The notes below the pieces were generated by a model. The model was given only the letters and a program-made list of their open reading frames with translations. It was not told the origin of the DNA and made no database searches. A stretch of 49,980 bases of DNA from Bacteroidaceae bacterium (GTDB lineage Bacteria > Bacteroidota > Bacteroidia > Bacteroidales > Bacteroidaceae), in assembly GCA_017555585.1 (NCBI GenBank), contig JAFZGA010000012.1:1-49980 (forward strand), written 5' to 3'. This document shows, in pieces, positions 26,091 through 34,994 of this stretch. The first letter of the stretch is position 1; the number at the start of each line of letters is the position of its first letter. The position numbers were made by a program, and so were the translations under genes.

Positions 26091-28043
26091 ATGAGTTATT
26101 TGCGATTCGAAAAAACGCTGATGACGAACTTGGAAGAGTCGTTGCAGAAGGAAATTCTGAGGACAAATCGTTCGGGTGCATATCACTGTTCTACAATAGT
26201 TGATTGCAATACCCGTAAGTACCACGGTCTGCTGGTTGTCCCCATTCCGCAACTTGATGACGAGAATCATGTATTGTTGTCATCTCTTGATGAGACTGTT
26301 GTGTTGCATGGCGCAGAGTTCAATTTGGGCTTGCACAAGTATAATGCCGACAACTTCAGTCCTCGTGGCAACAAGTACATCCGTGAGTTTGCCTGGGAGC
26401 GTGTGCCGACTACAATTTACAATGTAGGCGGTGTGTGGCTTAAGAAAGAAAAAGCCTTTGTACATCATGAGAACAGAATCCTTATTCGTTACACTCTTTT
26501 AAAGGCCAATACGGCTGTGACGTTGCGTCTTCGTCCGTTCTGTGCATTCCGAAGCGTTCGTGAATACACTCACGAGAACAATATTGCAGACCGTAGCTAC
26601 AAGGAGGTTGAAAATGGTATCAGTATGCGTATGTATGCCGATTATCCTGACCTCTACATGCAGCTTAACAAAAAGAATGAATTTGTATACCAGCCCGATT
26701 GGTATCGCGGTATAGAATACGTTAAGGAACTTGAACGTGGTTATGACTTTAATGAGGACCTGTATGTTCCGGGTTATTTTGAGGTTAAGATGAAGGCCGG
26801 TGAAAGCATCGTCTTCTCAGGCGGTGTTTCTCCTATGACAACACGCACCATGAAGGCTGCTTTTGAACATGAAGAGGAAATCCGTGATCCACGTGATAAC
26901 TTCATGCACTGTATGCAGTGTGCCGGTAATCAGTTCTTCAATGTTCAAGGTGAACATACATATATCCTCGCCGGTTATCCATGGTTCAAATGTCGTGCTC
27001 GTGACCTCTTTGTCTCTTTGCCAGGCTTGGCTCTTTCTCAGGGACATATAGATGAGTTCGAGAGAGTCATGAAGACTGCACGTATAGCCATTGAGGATTT
27101 CATGAAAGGTAAACAGAGTGCTTGCAAAATATATGAGATGGAGCATCCCGATGTTCTGTTGTGGGCAATATGGGCATTGCAACAGTATGCCAAGGAGTGC
27201 GGTATCGAGGCTTGCCGTGACAAGTACGGTGATCTTCTCATGAATATCTATGAGTTTATCCGTAATAACGGACACAGCAACTTGCGTGTTACTCAAAACG
27301 GATTGCTTGCAACAAATGGCAGGGATAGAGCTGTTACATGGATGAACTCTACAGCAAATGGCCGTCCTGTTGTACCTCGTACAGGTTATGTCGTTGAAAT
27401 AAACGCGTTGTGGTATAACGCGTTGAAGTTCATAGAAGAAATGGCAATGCTTACACATAACGAAGAGGTGCTTAACTCTTTGGTTCGCTTGATTCCTCTT
27501 GCAGGTAAGGCTTTCACAGAGGTGTTCCTTAATGAGCATGGCTATTTGTATGATTTTGTAGATGGCGATTATGTCGACTGGAGTGTACGTCCGAATATGA
27601 TTTTTGCTGTTGCGCTCGATTATTCTCCGCTTGATTCAAAACAGCGTAAGAAGGTGCTTGATACAGTAACAAAAGAATTGCTTACTCCACGTGGCTTGCG
27701 CTCTTTGTCTCCTAAGAGTGTTGGATATAACCCGAACTATGTAGGTCCACAGATACAGCGTGATTATGCATACCATCAGGGTACTGCATGGCCATGGTTG
27801 GGCGGTTTCTATTACGAGGCATATCTCAAGACATATAAGATGAGCGGTGTTTCATTTGTACAGCGTCAGATGATTGGCTTTGAAGATGAAATCGTACAGC
27901 ACTGTATCGGTTCTATTCCGGAGGTGTTCGACGGTAACCCGCCATTCAAGGGACGTGGTGCTGTTGCATTTGCCATGAATGTTGCAGCAATCTTGCGAAC
28001 AAGCCAGATACTAAAACAGTATGAATCTAAAATGGAGGGATAA
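26091..28043 (+). CDS. Glycogen debranching enzyme, GH133 type
   Basis: This 650-residue cytoplasmic enzyme should remove alpha-1,6 branches of glycogen (amylo-alpha-1,6-glucosidase). The N-terminal beta-rich domain has the family text NRSGAYHCSTIVDCNTRKYHG (shown in part; residues about 26-45). The C-terminal (alpha/alpha)6 barrel includes YILAGYPWFKCRARDLFVSL, AVTWMNSTANGRPVVPRTGY and AYHQGTAWPWLGGF. Its order with a GT4 synthase and a GH57-like gene is that of the Bacteroides glycogen cluster. The next gene starts 5 bases later, so the genes are translated from one transcript. Confidence 0.9.
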   Translation: MSYLRFEKTLMTNLEESLQKEILRTNRSGAYHCSTIVDCNTRKYHGLLVVPIPQLDDENHVLLSSLDETVVLHGAEFNLGLHKYNADNFSPRGNKYIREFAWERVPTTIYNVGGVWLKKEKAFVHHENRILIRYTLLKANTAVTLRLRPFCAFRSVREYTHENNIADRSYKEVENGISMRMYADYPDLYMQLNKKNEFVYQPDWYRGIEYVKELERGYDFNEDLYVPGYFEVKMKAGESIVFSGGVSPMTTRTMKAAFEHEEEIRDPRDNFMHCMQCAGNQFFNVQGEHTYILAGYPWFKCRARDLFVSLPGLALSQGHIDEFERVMKTARIAIEDFMKGKQSACKIYEMEHPDVLLWAIWALQQYAKECGIEACRDKYGDLLMNIYEFIRNNGHSNLRVTQNGLLATNGRDRAVTWMNSTANGRPVVPRTGYVVEINALWYNALKFIEEMAMLTHNEEVLNSLVRLIPLAGKAFTEVFLNEHGYLYDFVDGDYVDWSVRPNMIFAVALDYSPLDSKQRKKVLDTVTKELLTPRGLRSLSPKSVGYNPNYVGPQIQRDYAYHQGTAWPWLGGFYYEAYLKTYKMSGVSFVQRQMIGFEDEIVQHCIGSIPEVFDGNPPFKGRGAVAFAMNVAAILRTSQILKQYESKMEG

Positions 28044-28048
28044 TAGAT

Positions 28049-29314
28049 ATGAAAGTATTAATGTTCGGTTGGGAGTTCCCACCTCATATTTCGGGTGGAC
28101 TCGGTACTGCAAGTTACGGACTTACTAAAGGTTTCGTTCAGCAGGGCGATGTTGAAATTAAATTCTGTATCCCCAAACCATATGGCGACGAGGATAACAG
28201 TTTCCTCAGAATCGTTGCGATGAACTCTGTACCTATCGTATGGAAAGATGTCAACTACGACTATGTCAATTCACGCATCGGAAATGTAATGACTCCAGAG
28301 GAGTATTATCGATACAGAAAGAACATATATAGCGATTTCAGCTACATGCATACAAACGATCTCGGTTGTATGGAGTTTGCCGGAGGTTATCCCGATAACC
28401 TTCATGATGAGATAAACAATTACTCGATAATAGCCGGTGTCGTGGCGCGTACAGAAGAGTTTGATATAATCCACTCTCACGACTGGCTTACATATCCTGC
28501 CGGTATACATGCAAAACAGGTATCAGGCAAGAAACTTGTAATTCACGTTCATGCTACCGACTTTGACCGTAGTCGCGGAAATGTCAACCCAACTGTATAT
28601 GCCATAGAGAAAAATGGTATGGATAACGCTGACCATATTTTCTGTGTGAGCGAGTTGACACGTCGTACAGTTATCGAGAAGTATCATCAGCATCCTGATA
28701 AGGTTTCTACATTGCACAATGCCGTTACTCCACTTGAAAAGGAGATACTCGACATTGTTCCTCAAAAGATCCCAGGTGAGAAAGTGGTAACTTTCCTTGG
28801 ACGTATTACTATGCAGAAAGGACCGGAATATTTTGTTGAGGCAGCGGCACAGGTTCTCAAGAAAACAAAGAATATCCGTTTCTGTATGGCCGGTAGTGGT
28901 GATATGATGAACGATATGATACGTCTTGTAGCGCAGCGTGGAATTTCCGATCGTTTCCACTTCCCGGGCTTCATGCGTGGCCGTCAGGTTTACGAGTGTC
29001 TTAAGGCGAGTGATGTATACATCATGCCTTCGGTGAGTGAGCCGTTCGGTATATCTCCTCTTGAGGCAATGCAGTGCGACGTGCCTACTATAATCTCAAA
29101 ACAGTCAGGTTGTGCCGAAATTCTTGATAAATGTATCAAGACCGACTATTGGGATATCAATGCAATGGCAGATGCGATTTATTCTATATGCAACAACGAT
29201 TCTCTGTACGAGTATCTCAAGGTCGAGGGACGTAAGGAGGTCGACAGCATAACATGGGAAGATGTTGCACTACGTTTGCGTAGAATGTATGAAAAAGTTT
29301 TGGGTTGGAAATAA
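28049..29314 (+). CDS. GT4 glycosyltransferase, probable glycogen synthase
   Basis: A 421-residue GT-B fold enzyme expected to extend alpha-1,4-glucan from a nucleotide-glucose donor. It begins MKVLMFGWEFPPHISGGLGT, with the N-terminal GGLG donor loop, and carries VTFLGRITMQKGPEYFVEAA and PSVSEPFGISPLEAMQCDVP, the conserved GT4 donor-binding block with the ExFGxxxxE pattern. Position between a debranching enzyme and a GH57-like protein supports glycogen synthesis. It is not of the GT5 GlgA type. Start spacing of 5 bases after the previous stop indicates an operon. Confidence 0.88.
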   Translation: MKVLMFGWEFPPHISGGLGTASYGLTKGFVQQGDVEIKFCIPKPYGDEDNSFLRIVAMNSVPIVWKDVNYDYVNSRIGNVMTPEEYYRYRKNIYSDFSYMHTNDLGCMEFAGGYPDNLHDEINNYSIIAGVVARTEEFDIIHSHDWLTYPAGIHAKQVSGKKLVIHVHATDFDRSRGNVNPTVYAIEKNGMDNADHIFCVSELTRRTVIEKYHQHPDKVSTLHNAVTPLEKEILDIVPQKIPGEKVVTFLGRITMQKGPEYFVEAAAQVLKKTKNIRFCMAGSGDMMNDMIRLVAQRGISDRFHFPGFMRGRQVYECLKASDVYIMPSVSEPFGISPLEAMQCDVPTIISKQSGCAEILDKCIKTDYWDINAMADAIYSICNNDSLYEYLKVEGRKEVDSITWEDVALRLRRMYEKVLGWK

Positions 29315-29330
29315 TAAAAGAATATAAGAT

Positions 29331-30725
29331 ATGAAAACAATTTGTTTCTATTTTGAATTACATCAAATCAGACAGTTGAAACGTTATCGTTTCTTCGATA
29401 TCGGTACAGATCATTACTACTACGATGACTATGCCAATGAGAGCATGACATTCGAGTTGGCCGAGAAGTCATACGTGCCTGCATTGCAGACCCTTCTTGA
29501 GATGATACGTGAAAGCAACGGTGCATTCAAGGTGGCGTTGTCTGTTTCAGGTGTTGGTCTTGAGATGTTGGAACTTTATGCACCTCAGGTGATTGAACTT
29601 TTGCATGAAATAAACAAGACCGGTTGCTGTGAGTTCCTTTGCGAGCCATATTCACATGGCCTCTCTTCTTTGGCATCAAAAGAGGTGTTTATGGAAGAGG
29701 TTATGCGTCAGAACCGCAAGATCAAGGAGTTGTTCGGCAAGAAACCTAAGGTGTTGCGTAACTCAGGTCTCATCTATTCTGATGAAATCGGTGAGATGGC
29801 ATCACAGATGGGCTTTAAAGGTATGCTTTCAGAGGGTGCTAAACATATTCTCGCATGGAAGAGTCCTCACTTCGTTTACAACTGCGCCCTTGCTTCAAAC
29901 CTGAAGTTGTTGTTGCGTGACTATAAGTTGTCGGATGATATCTCTTTGCGTTTCTCAAATCCTGATTGGAGTGAATATCCTCTCTTTGCCGAGACATACA
30001 TCGATTGGATTTCCCAATTCCCGGAGGACGAGAAGGTGATCAATATCTTTATGAATCTCTCCGCTATCGGTATGGCTCAGCCATTGTCTTCAAACATCCT
30101 TGACTTCATGAAGGCATTGCCTGCTTGTGCTGCGGCTAAGGGAATCACATTCTCTACACCATCTGAGATTATTGACAACTATAAGTCTGTTGGTCCTCTT
30201 GAAGTTCCATATCCTCTTTCTTGGATGGACGAGGAGCGCGATGCAAGTTCGTGGTTGGGTAATACTTTGCAGCGTGAGGCATTTGGCAAACTGTATAGTG
30301 TTGCAGAGCGTATAATGCTTACCGATGACAAGAAATTGAAACAGGATTTCGATTATCTGCAGGCTGCTGAGAACTTGCGCTTTATGACAACAAAGCAGAA
30401 CGGTATCATTACGGAACGTTGCATCTATGAATCGCCATACGATGCCTTTACAAACTATATGAATATTCTTGGTGACTTCCTGGCTCGTGTACGTGCACAG
30501 TATCCTGATATGGATAACGAGGAACTTGGTTCATTGCAGCAGATGATTGATAACCAGGAGGTAGAAATCATCCAGCTCGAAGCAGAGGTTGAGCAATTGA
30601 AAGCTAAACTTGCAACAAAGGCAAAGAAGGCTGCTAAAAAGGAAACTGTTGCTGAAGAGCCTGTTGCTGAGGAAAAACCAAAGAAAAAGGTAACAAAGAA
30701 ATCGACAAAGAAAGCTGAGGCTTGA
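29331..30725 (+). CDS. GH57 alpha-amylase-like protein, catalytic residues apparently replaced
   Basis: This 464-residue protein has the GH57 alpha-amylase framework: HQ near the start (FELHQIRQ), GCCEFLCEPYSHGL (98-111), VLRNSGLIYSDEIG (141-154) and NIFMNLSAIGMAQPLSSN (238-255). In active GH57 alpha-amylases the third block carries the nucleophile Glu in an NTELIY-like setting and the fourth a catalytic Asp in DYETFG. Here these positions read Gly146 and Asn242, so hydrolysis looks unlikely. From about 400 the protein is a coiled coil followed by a Lys/Ala/Glu-rich tail (429-464). It follows the GT4 gene by 16 bases. A binding or regulatory role in glycogen metabolism is inferred. Confidence 0.85.
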   Translation: MKTICFYFELHQIRQLKRYRFFDIGTDHYYYDDYANESMTFELAEKSYVPALQTLLEMIRESNGAFKVALSVSGVGLEMLELYAPQVIELLHEINKTGCCEFLCEPYSHGLSSLASKEVFMEEVMRQNRKIKELFGKKPKVLRNSGLIYSDEIGEMASQMGFKGMLSEGAKHILAWKSPHFVYNCALASNLKLLLRDYKLSDDISLRFSNPDWSEYPLFAETYIDWISQFPEDEKVINIFMNLSAIGMAQPLSSNILDFMKALPACAAAKGITFSTPSEIIDNYKSVGPLEVPYPLSWMDEERDASSWLGNTLQREAFGKLYSVAERIMLTDDKKLKQDFDYLQAAENLRFMTTKQNGIITERCIYESPYDAFTNYMNILGDFLARVRAQYPDMDNEELGSLQQMIDNQEVEIIQLEAEVEQLKAKLATKAKKAAKKETVAEEPVAEEKPKKKVTKKSTKKAEA

Positions 30726-30734
30726 TTTGTTCTT

Positions 30735-30782
30735 AAATACGAAACAAGAGGCTATAGGTATATAGCCTCTTGTTTCGTATTT
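30735..30782 (+). terminator. Terminator of glycogen operon
   Basis: A 22-base exact inverted repeat (30735-30756 with 30761-30782), GGTA loop, rich in A on the left and T on the right, 10 bases after the stop codon. It is unusually long for an intrinsic terminator and could act on both strands. Confidence 0.92.
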
Positions 30783-30836
30783 TAAAGGTATTGAATGGTA
30801 AAAATGTATAAAACAATGATAAAATGAATTTAATTC

Positions 30837-30868
30837 TTTGATGTTGTGTCTCTTTATTTGTAAATTTG
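30837..30868 (+). promoter_or_regulatory. Promoter of SPOR lipoprotein-fucose gene group
   Basis: TTTG (30837-30840) and TAAATTTG (30861-30868) match both Bacteroidales promoter elements exactly with a 20-base gap. The start codon is 31 bases downstream. Confidence 0.75.
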
Positions 30869-30899
30869 TACAATTTTATGAGAACTAATTTATTTGATT

Positions 30900-31388
30900 A
30901 TGAAAAAGATATCTATAGTTGCATTGGCAATCTTTTCGCTATTTGCCGTTTCATCATGTAAATCATCAAAGGAAAGTGCATATAAGAATGCGTATGAAGA
31001 AGCGCGTTTGGCCGAAGGTAAAGGAGAGCAAAGCGATGCAGTAGAGATTGTTCCAGTTGCATCATCTACAACAAAGAATATTGCTGAAGATACAACATAC
31101 CGTACCGAGAAGGTTGTGGTAGCTTCCGGTAATGAAACTGCATTAAAGGCTTTCAGTGTAGTGTGCGGTAGCTATTCTACAAAAAACAATGCAGACAATC
31201 TTCGTAATTCTCTTTTGAGTGAAGGTTATCCGGCCATTGTTGTACAGAATTCGGAAACAGGTATGTATCGTGTGATATGTGCATCTTATGATACAAAAGA
31301 GGAGGCTGCTTCAAGTCGTGCCCAATTCAAAGCTGCACATCCAAACAACAGTGATTTCCAAAAAGCATGGTTACTGTATAACAAGTAA
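30900..31388 (+). CDS. SPOR-domain lipoprotein
   Basis: A 162-residue envelope lipoprotein with lipobox AVSSC (Cys20). The C-terminal SPOR domain (about 85-160) is shown by FSVVCGSYSTKNNADNLRN, then YPAIVVQNSETGMYRVI and the repeat CASYDTKEEAASSRAQFKA. SPOR domains bind peptidoglycan lacking stem peptides and are common in division and cell-wall proteins. The linker is polar and disordered-looking. An in-frame TTG at 30894 would add two residues; the ATG at 30900 is preferred. The sugar mutarotase gene starts 12 bases later. Confidence 0.88.
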   Translation: MKKISIVALAIFSLFAVSSCKSSKESAYKNAYEEARLAEGKGEQSDAVEIVPVASSTTKNIAEDTTYRTEKVVVASGNETALKAFSVVCGSYSTKNNADNLRNSLLSEGYPAIVVQNSETGMYRVICASYDTKEEAASSRAQFKAAHPNNSDFQKAWLLYNK

Positions 31389-31400
31389 AAGATAAATAAA

Positions 31401-31793
31401 GTGGCAAAGGTTAATAACGAAGGATATCAGGTACAGGAGTATAACGGTCCTGTCAAGCGTTTTTGTCAGACGCTTGACCTGAAGGACTCTCCCGAGCTTA
31501 TAGCGGAGTATCGTCGCCGTCACAGCGAGGGCGAAGCTTGGAATGAGGTAATTCATGGGATAAAAGAGGTCGGTATCCTTGAAATGGAGATATATCTTGT
31601 CGGAACCCGTCTTTTCATGATAGTGGAAACACCCCTTGACTTTGATTGGGACAAAGCCATGGCGCGTCTTGCAACATTGCCACGTCAGCAGGAGTGGGAA
31701 GATTATATGTCCGAATTCCAGGTTGCATCGCAAGGTGCATCATCTGATGAAAAGTGGCGTATGATGGAGAGAATATTTCATCTGTATAAATAA
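31401..31793 (+). CDS. L-rhamnose mutarotase-family protein (likely L-fucose mutarotase), GTG start
   Basis: A 130-residue enzyme of the RhaM/YiiL family, which interconverts alpha and beta anomers of 6-deoxysugars. Family text includes FCQTLDLKDSPELIAEYRR, with the conserved His at HSEGEAWNEV, then ILEMEIYLVGTRLFMIVET and the C-terminal WEDYMSEFQ. The start is a GTG. It lies 16 bases before a fucose permease gene, and RhaM-type proteins linked to fucose transport in Bacteroidota are thought to act on L-fucose. No fucose isomerase, kinase or aldolase gene is nearby, so catabolism must be encoded elsewhere. Confidence 0.85.
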   Translation: MAKVNNEGYQVQEYNGPVKRFCQTLDLKDSPELIAEYRRRHSEGEAWNEVIHGIKEVGILEMEIYLVGTRLFMIVETPLDFDWDKAMARLATLPRQQEWEDYMSEFQVASQGASSDEKWRMMERIFHLYK

Positions 31794-31809
31794 TAATACT
31801 AATACTAAT

Positions 31810-33099
31810 ATGGAAAGCAAACCTAAGTTAGTCGAGAAAAAATATCTTCTCACATTTGTACTTATTACCTTGCTGTTTGCATTGTGGGGTTTTGCAAATG
31901 ATATAACAAATCCTATGGTAGCAGCTTTCCAGACCCTTATGGAATTGCCTGCATCACAGGCCGCGCTTGTGCAGTTTGCATTTTATGGCGGATATGCCAC
32001 GATGGCTGTTCCTGCAGCGCTTTTCATACGTCGTTTCAGCTATAAGAGTGCAATACTGCTTGGATTGGCTCTGTATGCTTTGGGGGCATTCCTTTTTATA
32101 CCTGCTGCACATTATCAGGCATTCTCTTTTTTCTGCTTTTCACTCTATATACTTACATTTGGTCTTGCATTCCTCGAAACAACAGCAAATCCGCTTATTC
32201 TCTCATTGGGTGCAAAGGAGACTTCAACCCAGCGCTTGAATCTGGCACAGGCATTTAACCCGGTGGGTTCTTTGATGGGTATGGCCATTGCGTCAAATAT
32301 AATATTGCCACAACTTCTTTCGGACAAGCGTGATATTGCCGGTGAAGTCGTTTTTCATGGTTTGAGCGTTGCCGAAAAAGCTGACATCCGTTTACACGAT
32401 CTTGAGGTCATACGTAATCCTTATGTAATGCTTGGCGTAATAGTATTGGTAGTGTTTGTAATGATTGCCTTGAAGAAGATACCGCGTGTAAACAGCACTG
32501 CAAAGTATGTAAGTAATAAAGTTACACTTTGGCGTTTGTGGCACAACCGCAGATATCGTTATGGTGTCGTTGCACAGACGTTCTATGTAGCTGCCCAAAT
32601 TATGGTTTGGACGTTCATTATACAATATGCCGATAACTTAGGTATAGATAAGGCTACTGCGCAACGATATAATATAATGGCAATGACATTGTTCTTGTGT
32701 AGCCGTTTTATAACAACATATCTTATGCGATTTATAAAGTCATATCATATGTTGACTTGTTTTGGCATAGGTGCTGTCATTGCTACAACAGGCACTATAT
32801 TCATTCAGGGAATTATTGGTCTATATTGTCTTGTTGCAATAAGTTTCTTCATGTCATTGATGTTCCCTACAATATATGGTATTGCTTTGGAGAACGTTGA
32901 ACGTGAGGATACTAATTTGGGAGCTGCATTTCTTGTAATGGCAATTGTCGGTGGTGCACTGATGCCTCCTCTTCAAGGTGCAGTAATTGATTGTGGAGAA
33001 CTTTTTGGAATGCCGGCTGTGAATGTCTCGTTTGCATTGCCTCTGCTTTGTTTCATAGCGGTTGCGCTTTACGGTTACCGTTGCAGTTGGAACAGATAA
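31810..33099 (+). CDS. fucP: L-fucose:H+ symporter, MFS family
   Basis: A 429-residue inner-membrane transporter with about 12 hydrophobic segments. Family marks are LLFALWGFANDITNPMVAAF in the first segment, with the Asp in FANDI corresponding to the proton-linked Asp of E. coli FucP, and GLAFLETTANPLILSLG with the conserved Glu of helix 4. A long loop (about 180-220) separates the two halves. It is directly downstream of the mutarotase. A bidirectional terminator follows. Confidence 0.9.
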   Translation: MESKPKLVEKKYLLTFVLITLLFALWGFANDITNPMVAAFQTLMELPASQAALVQFAFYGGYATMAVPAALFIRRFSYKSAILLGLALYALGAFLFIPAAHYQAFSFFCFSLYILTFGLAFLETTANPLILSLGAKETSTQRLNLAQAFNPVGSLMGMAIASNIILPQLLSDKRDIAGEVVFHGLSVAEKADIRLHDLEVIRNPYVMLGVIVLVVFVMIALKKIPRVNSTAKYVSNKVTLWRLWHNRRYRYGVVAQTFYVAAQIMVWTFIIQYADNLGIDKATAQRYNIMAMTLFLCSRFITTYLMRFIKSYHMLTCFGIGAVIATTGTIFIQGIIGLYCLVAISFFMSLMFPTIYGIALENVEREDTNLGAAFLVMAIVGGALMPPLQGAVIDCGELFGMPAVNVSFALPLLCFIAVALYGYRCSWNR

Positions 33100-33117
33100 A
33101 AGAATACAAATTGTTTT

Positions 33118-33151
33118 AAAAGTAAAGCCCTCAATTGAGGGCTTTACTTTT
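33118..33151. terminator. Bidirectional terminator between fucP and rnhB
   Basis: A perfect 34-base palindrome. AAAAGTAAAGCCCTCAA (33118-33134) is followed by its exact complement, with A and T runs at the ends so either strand has a T-run. It serves two convergent transcripts. Confidence 0.92.
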
Positions 33152-33155
33152 ATGG

Positions 33156-33767
33156 TTATTTGAAATCCAGTTCGAGTTGTGTGGGCTTTTCTCCCAAAAG
33201 ATTGAATGTCATACGGTGGTATGGTGTTGTGCCATGTTCGCGTATGGCAGCACGGTGTTTTGTAGTAGGGTAGCCTTTGTTGTTCTGCCAGTCATACATT
33301 GGGAACTCTTCAGCTATGCGCATCATATAGTCGTCGCGGTATGTCTTGGCAAGAATTGATGCAGCTGCAATGCTCATGAAAGTTGCATCTCCCTTAACAA
33401 CTGTATTGTGCGTAATGCCGGGGTAGGGGGTAAATTTGTTACCGTCAATAAGCAAATGTTCCGGGCGTACTTCAAGTGCATCTACAGCACGGTGCATGGC
33501 AAGTATTGAAGCCTTCAGGATATTTATCTTGTCTATCTCTTCCGCAGTGACTATTCCTATAGCCCATGCTACAGCTTCCCGTTCTATTATTTCACGCAGT
33601 TGGTAGCGTTGTGTCTCGGTGAGCTGCTTGGAGTCATTGAGCAAGTCGTTCTTGAAATCAGGAGGCAATATAACTGCAGCGGCATATACATCGCCAGCAA
33701 GGCAACCACGTCCGGCCTCGTCGCAGCCAGCCTCGACAATTCCTGCTGTCTGATATGGCTTTAGCAT
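33156..33767 (-). CDS. rnhB: Ribonuclease HII
   Basis: A 203-residue cytoplasmic nuclease that cuts RNA in RNA-DNA hybrids and removes single ribonucleotides from DNA. The active-site Asp-Glu pair is in [20 protein letters not shown] (Asp16, Glu17), with further acidic sites in HLLIDGNKF and the MHRAVDAL helix. The end [13 protein letters not shown] resembles a PCNA/clamp-binding tail. It overlaps sufS by 7 bases at the end of the long minus-strand gene group. Confidence 0.96.
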   Translation of the reverse strand: MLKPYQTAGIVEAGCDEAGRGCLAGDVYAAAVILPPDFKNDLLNDSKQLTETQRYQLREIIEREAVAWAIGIVTAEEIDKINILKASILAMHRAVDALEVRPEHLLIDGNKFTPYPGITHNTVVKGDATFMSIAAASILAKTYRDDYMMRIAEEFPMYDWQNNKGYPTTKHRAAIREHGTTPYHRMTFNLLGEKPTQLELDFK

Positions 33768-34978
33768 TGGGTGAACATTTTAACAGCCCTTTTTATACCT
33801 TGTATCAGTGCATCGATTTCCTTTTTGGTGTTGTATACGGCAAAAGAAGCACGTGCTGTACCAGGTATTCCCAGGTGGTCGATAAGTGGTTGTGCGCAGT
33901 GGTGTCCTGTACGTATGGCTATACCAAGTCGGTCGAGTATTGTACCCAAGTCAGCCGGGTGTATGTCACCTGTTAGAAACGACACTGCGGCACCGTCCGG
34001 TTCACCGAATATTCTCATCTCTGGTATTGTCTTCAGTTGTTCAACTGCGTATCGTGTCAGTTCGTGCTCGTGCGCTGCGATATTTTCGATACCTAATGAA
34101 TTTACCCATTCTATTGCTTTGCCAAGTGCTATTATGCCTACATAGTCAGGTGTACCGGCCTCGAATTTGTATGGTAAATCGTTGAATGATGTCTTGTCGA
34201 ACCTTACGCTTTTTATCATCTCGCCACCTCCATTGTACGGTTGCATAGTTTCGAGCCACAGCTCCTTGCCGTAAAGGACTCCCACACCGGTAGGTCCATA
34301 GATCTTGTGTCCGCTGAATGCAAAGAAGTCGGCATCCAACTCCATAACGTCTATTTTTTTGTGGGGTATGCTCTGTGCTCCGTCAACAAGCACCGGAACA
34401 TCATTGCTGTGTGCTATGTCTATAATCTCCTTGATGGGATTTGTTGAGCCAAGTACGTTCGAAACATGTGTTACGCTTACAAGTCGTGTCTTTTCGTTGA
34501 ACATCCCTTTGTATGCTTCGATATCTAGTTTGCAGTTTCCTGTTAAAGGTATCACACGGAACTTGACACCGGTGCGTGCATGCAAAAGCTGCCATGGAAC
34601 AATATTGCTGTGATGCTCCATTGCCGATATGATAATTTCGTCACCTTCCTTGAGCAGCGTGTTTCCATACGATGATGCAACAAGGTTTATGCTTTCTGTT
34701 GTACCGCGTGTGAAAATTATTTCATGACTGTGCTTTGCGCCAATGAATTTTCTCACTGTCTCACGGCTGTTTTCCATAGCTGTTGTAGCAACTTGCGAAA
34801 GATGATGTACTCCACGGTGAACATTCGAGTTCATTGTGGTGTATACATTGCTTATTGTGTCAATGACACATTTGGGCTTTTGTGTCGTTGCCGCGTTGTC
34901 CAGATATACAAGTGGCTTGTCATATATACGGCTCTCAAGTATCGGGAATTCCTTGCGTATCTCCTCTATATTCACCAT
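33761..34978 (-). CDS. sufS: Cysteine desulfurase SufS
   Basis: A 405-residue PLP enzyme that takes sulfur from cysteine for Fe-S cluster assembly. The PLP lysine is Lys225 in [17 protein letters not shown], and the catalytic cysteine is Cys361 in [10 protein letters not shown]. Early text [13 protein letters not shown] is typical of the class. It lies after sufD with a 16-base gap. No sufE or sufU gene, the usual sulfur acceptor, lies in this operon. Confidence 0.95.
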   Translation of the reverse strand: MVNIEEIRKEFPILESRIYDKPLVYLDNAATTQKPKCVIDTISNVYTTMNSNVHRGVHHLSQVATTAMENSRETVRKFIGAKHSHEIIFTRGTTESINLVASSYGNTLLKEGDEIIISAMEHHSNIVPWQLLHARTGVKFRVIPLTGNCKLDIEAYKGMFNEKTRLVSVTHVSNVLGSTNPIKEIIDIAHSNDVPVLVDGAQSIPHKKIDVMELDADFFAFSGHKIYGPTGVGVLYGKELWLETMQPYNGGGEMIKSVRFDKTSFNDLPYKFEAGTPDYVGIIALGKAIEWVNSLGIENIAAHEHELTRYAVEQLKTIPEMRIFGEPDGAAVSFLTGDIHPADLGTILDRLGIAIRTGHHCAQPLIDHLGIPGTARASFAVYNTKKEIDALIQGIKRAVKMFTQC

Positions 34979-34994
34979 ATCTTATATATTTATT

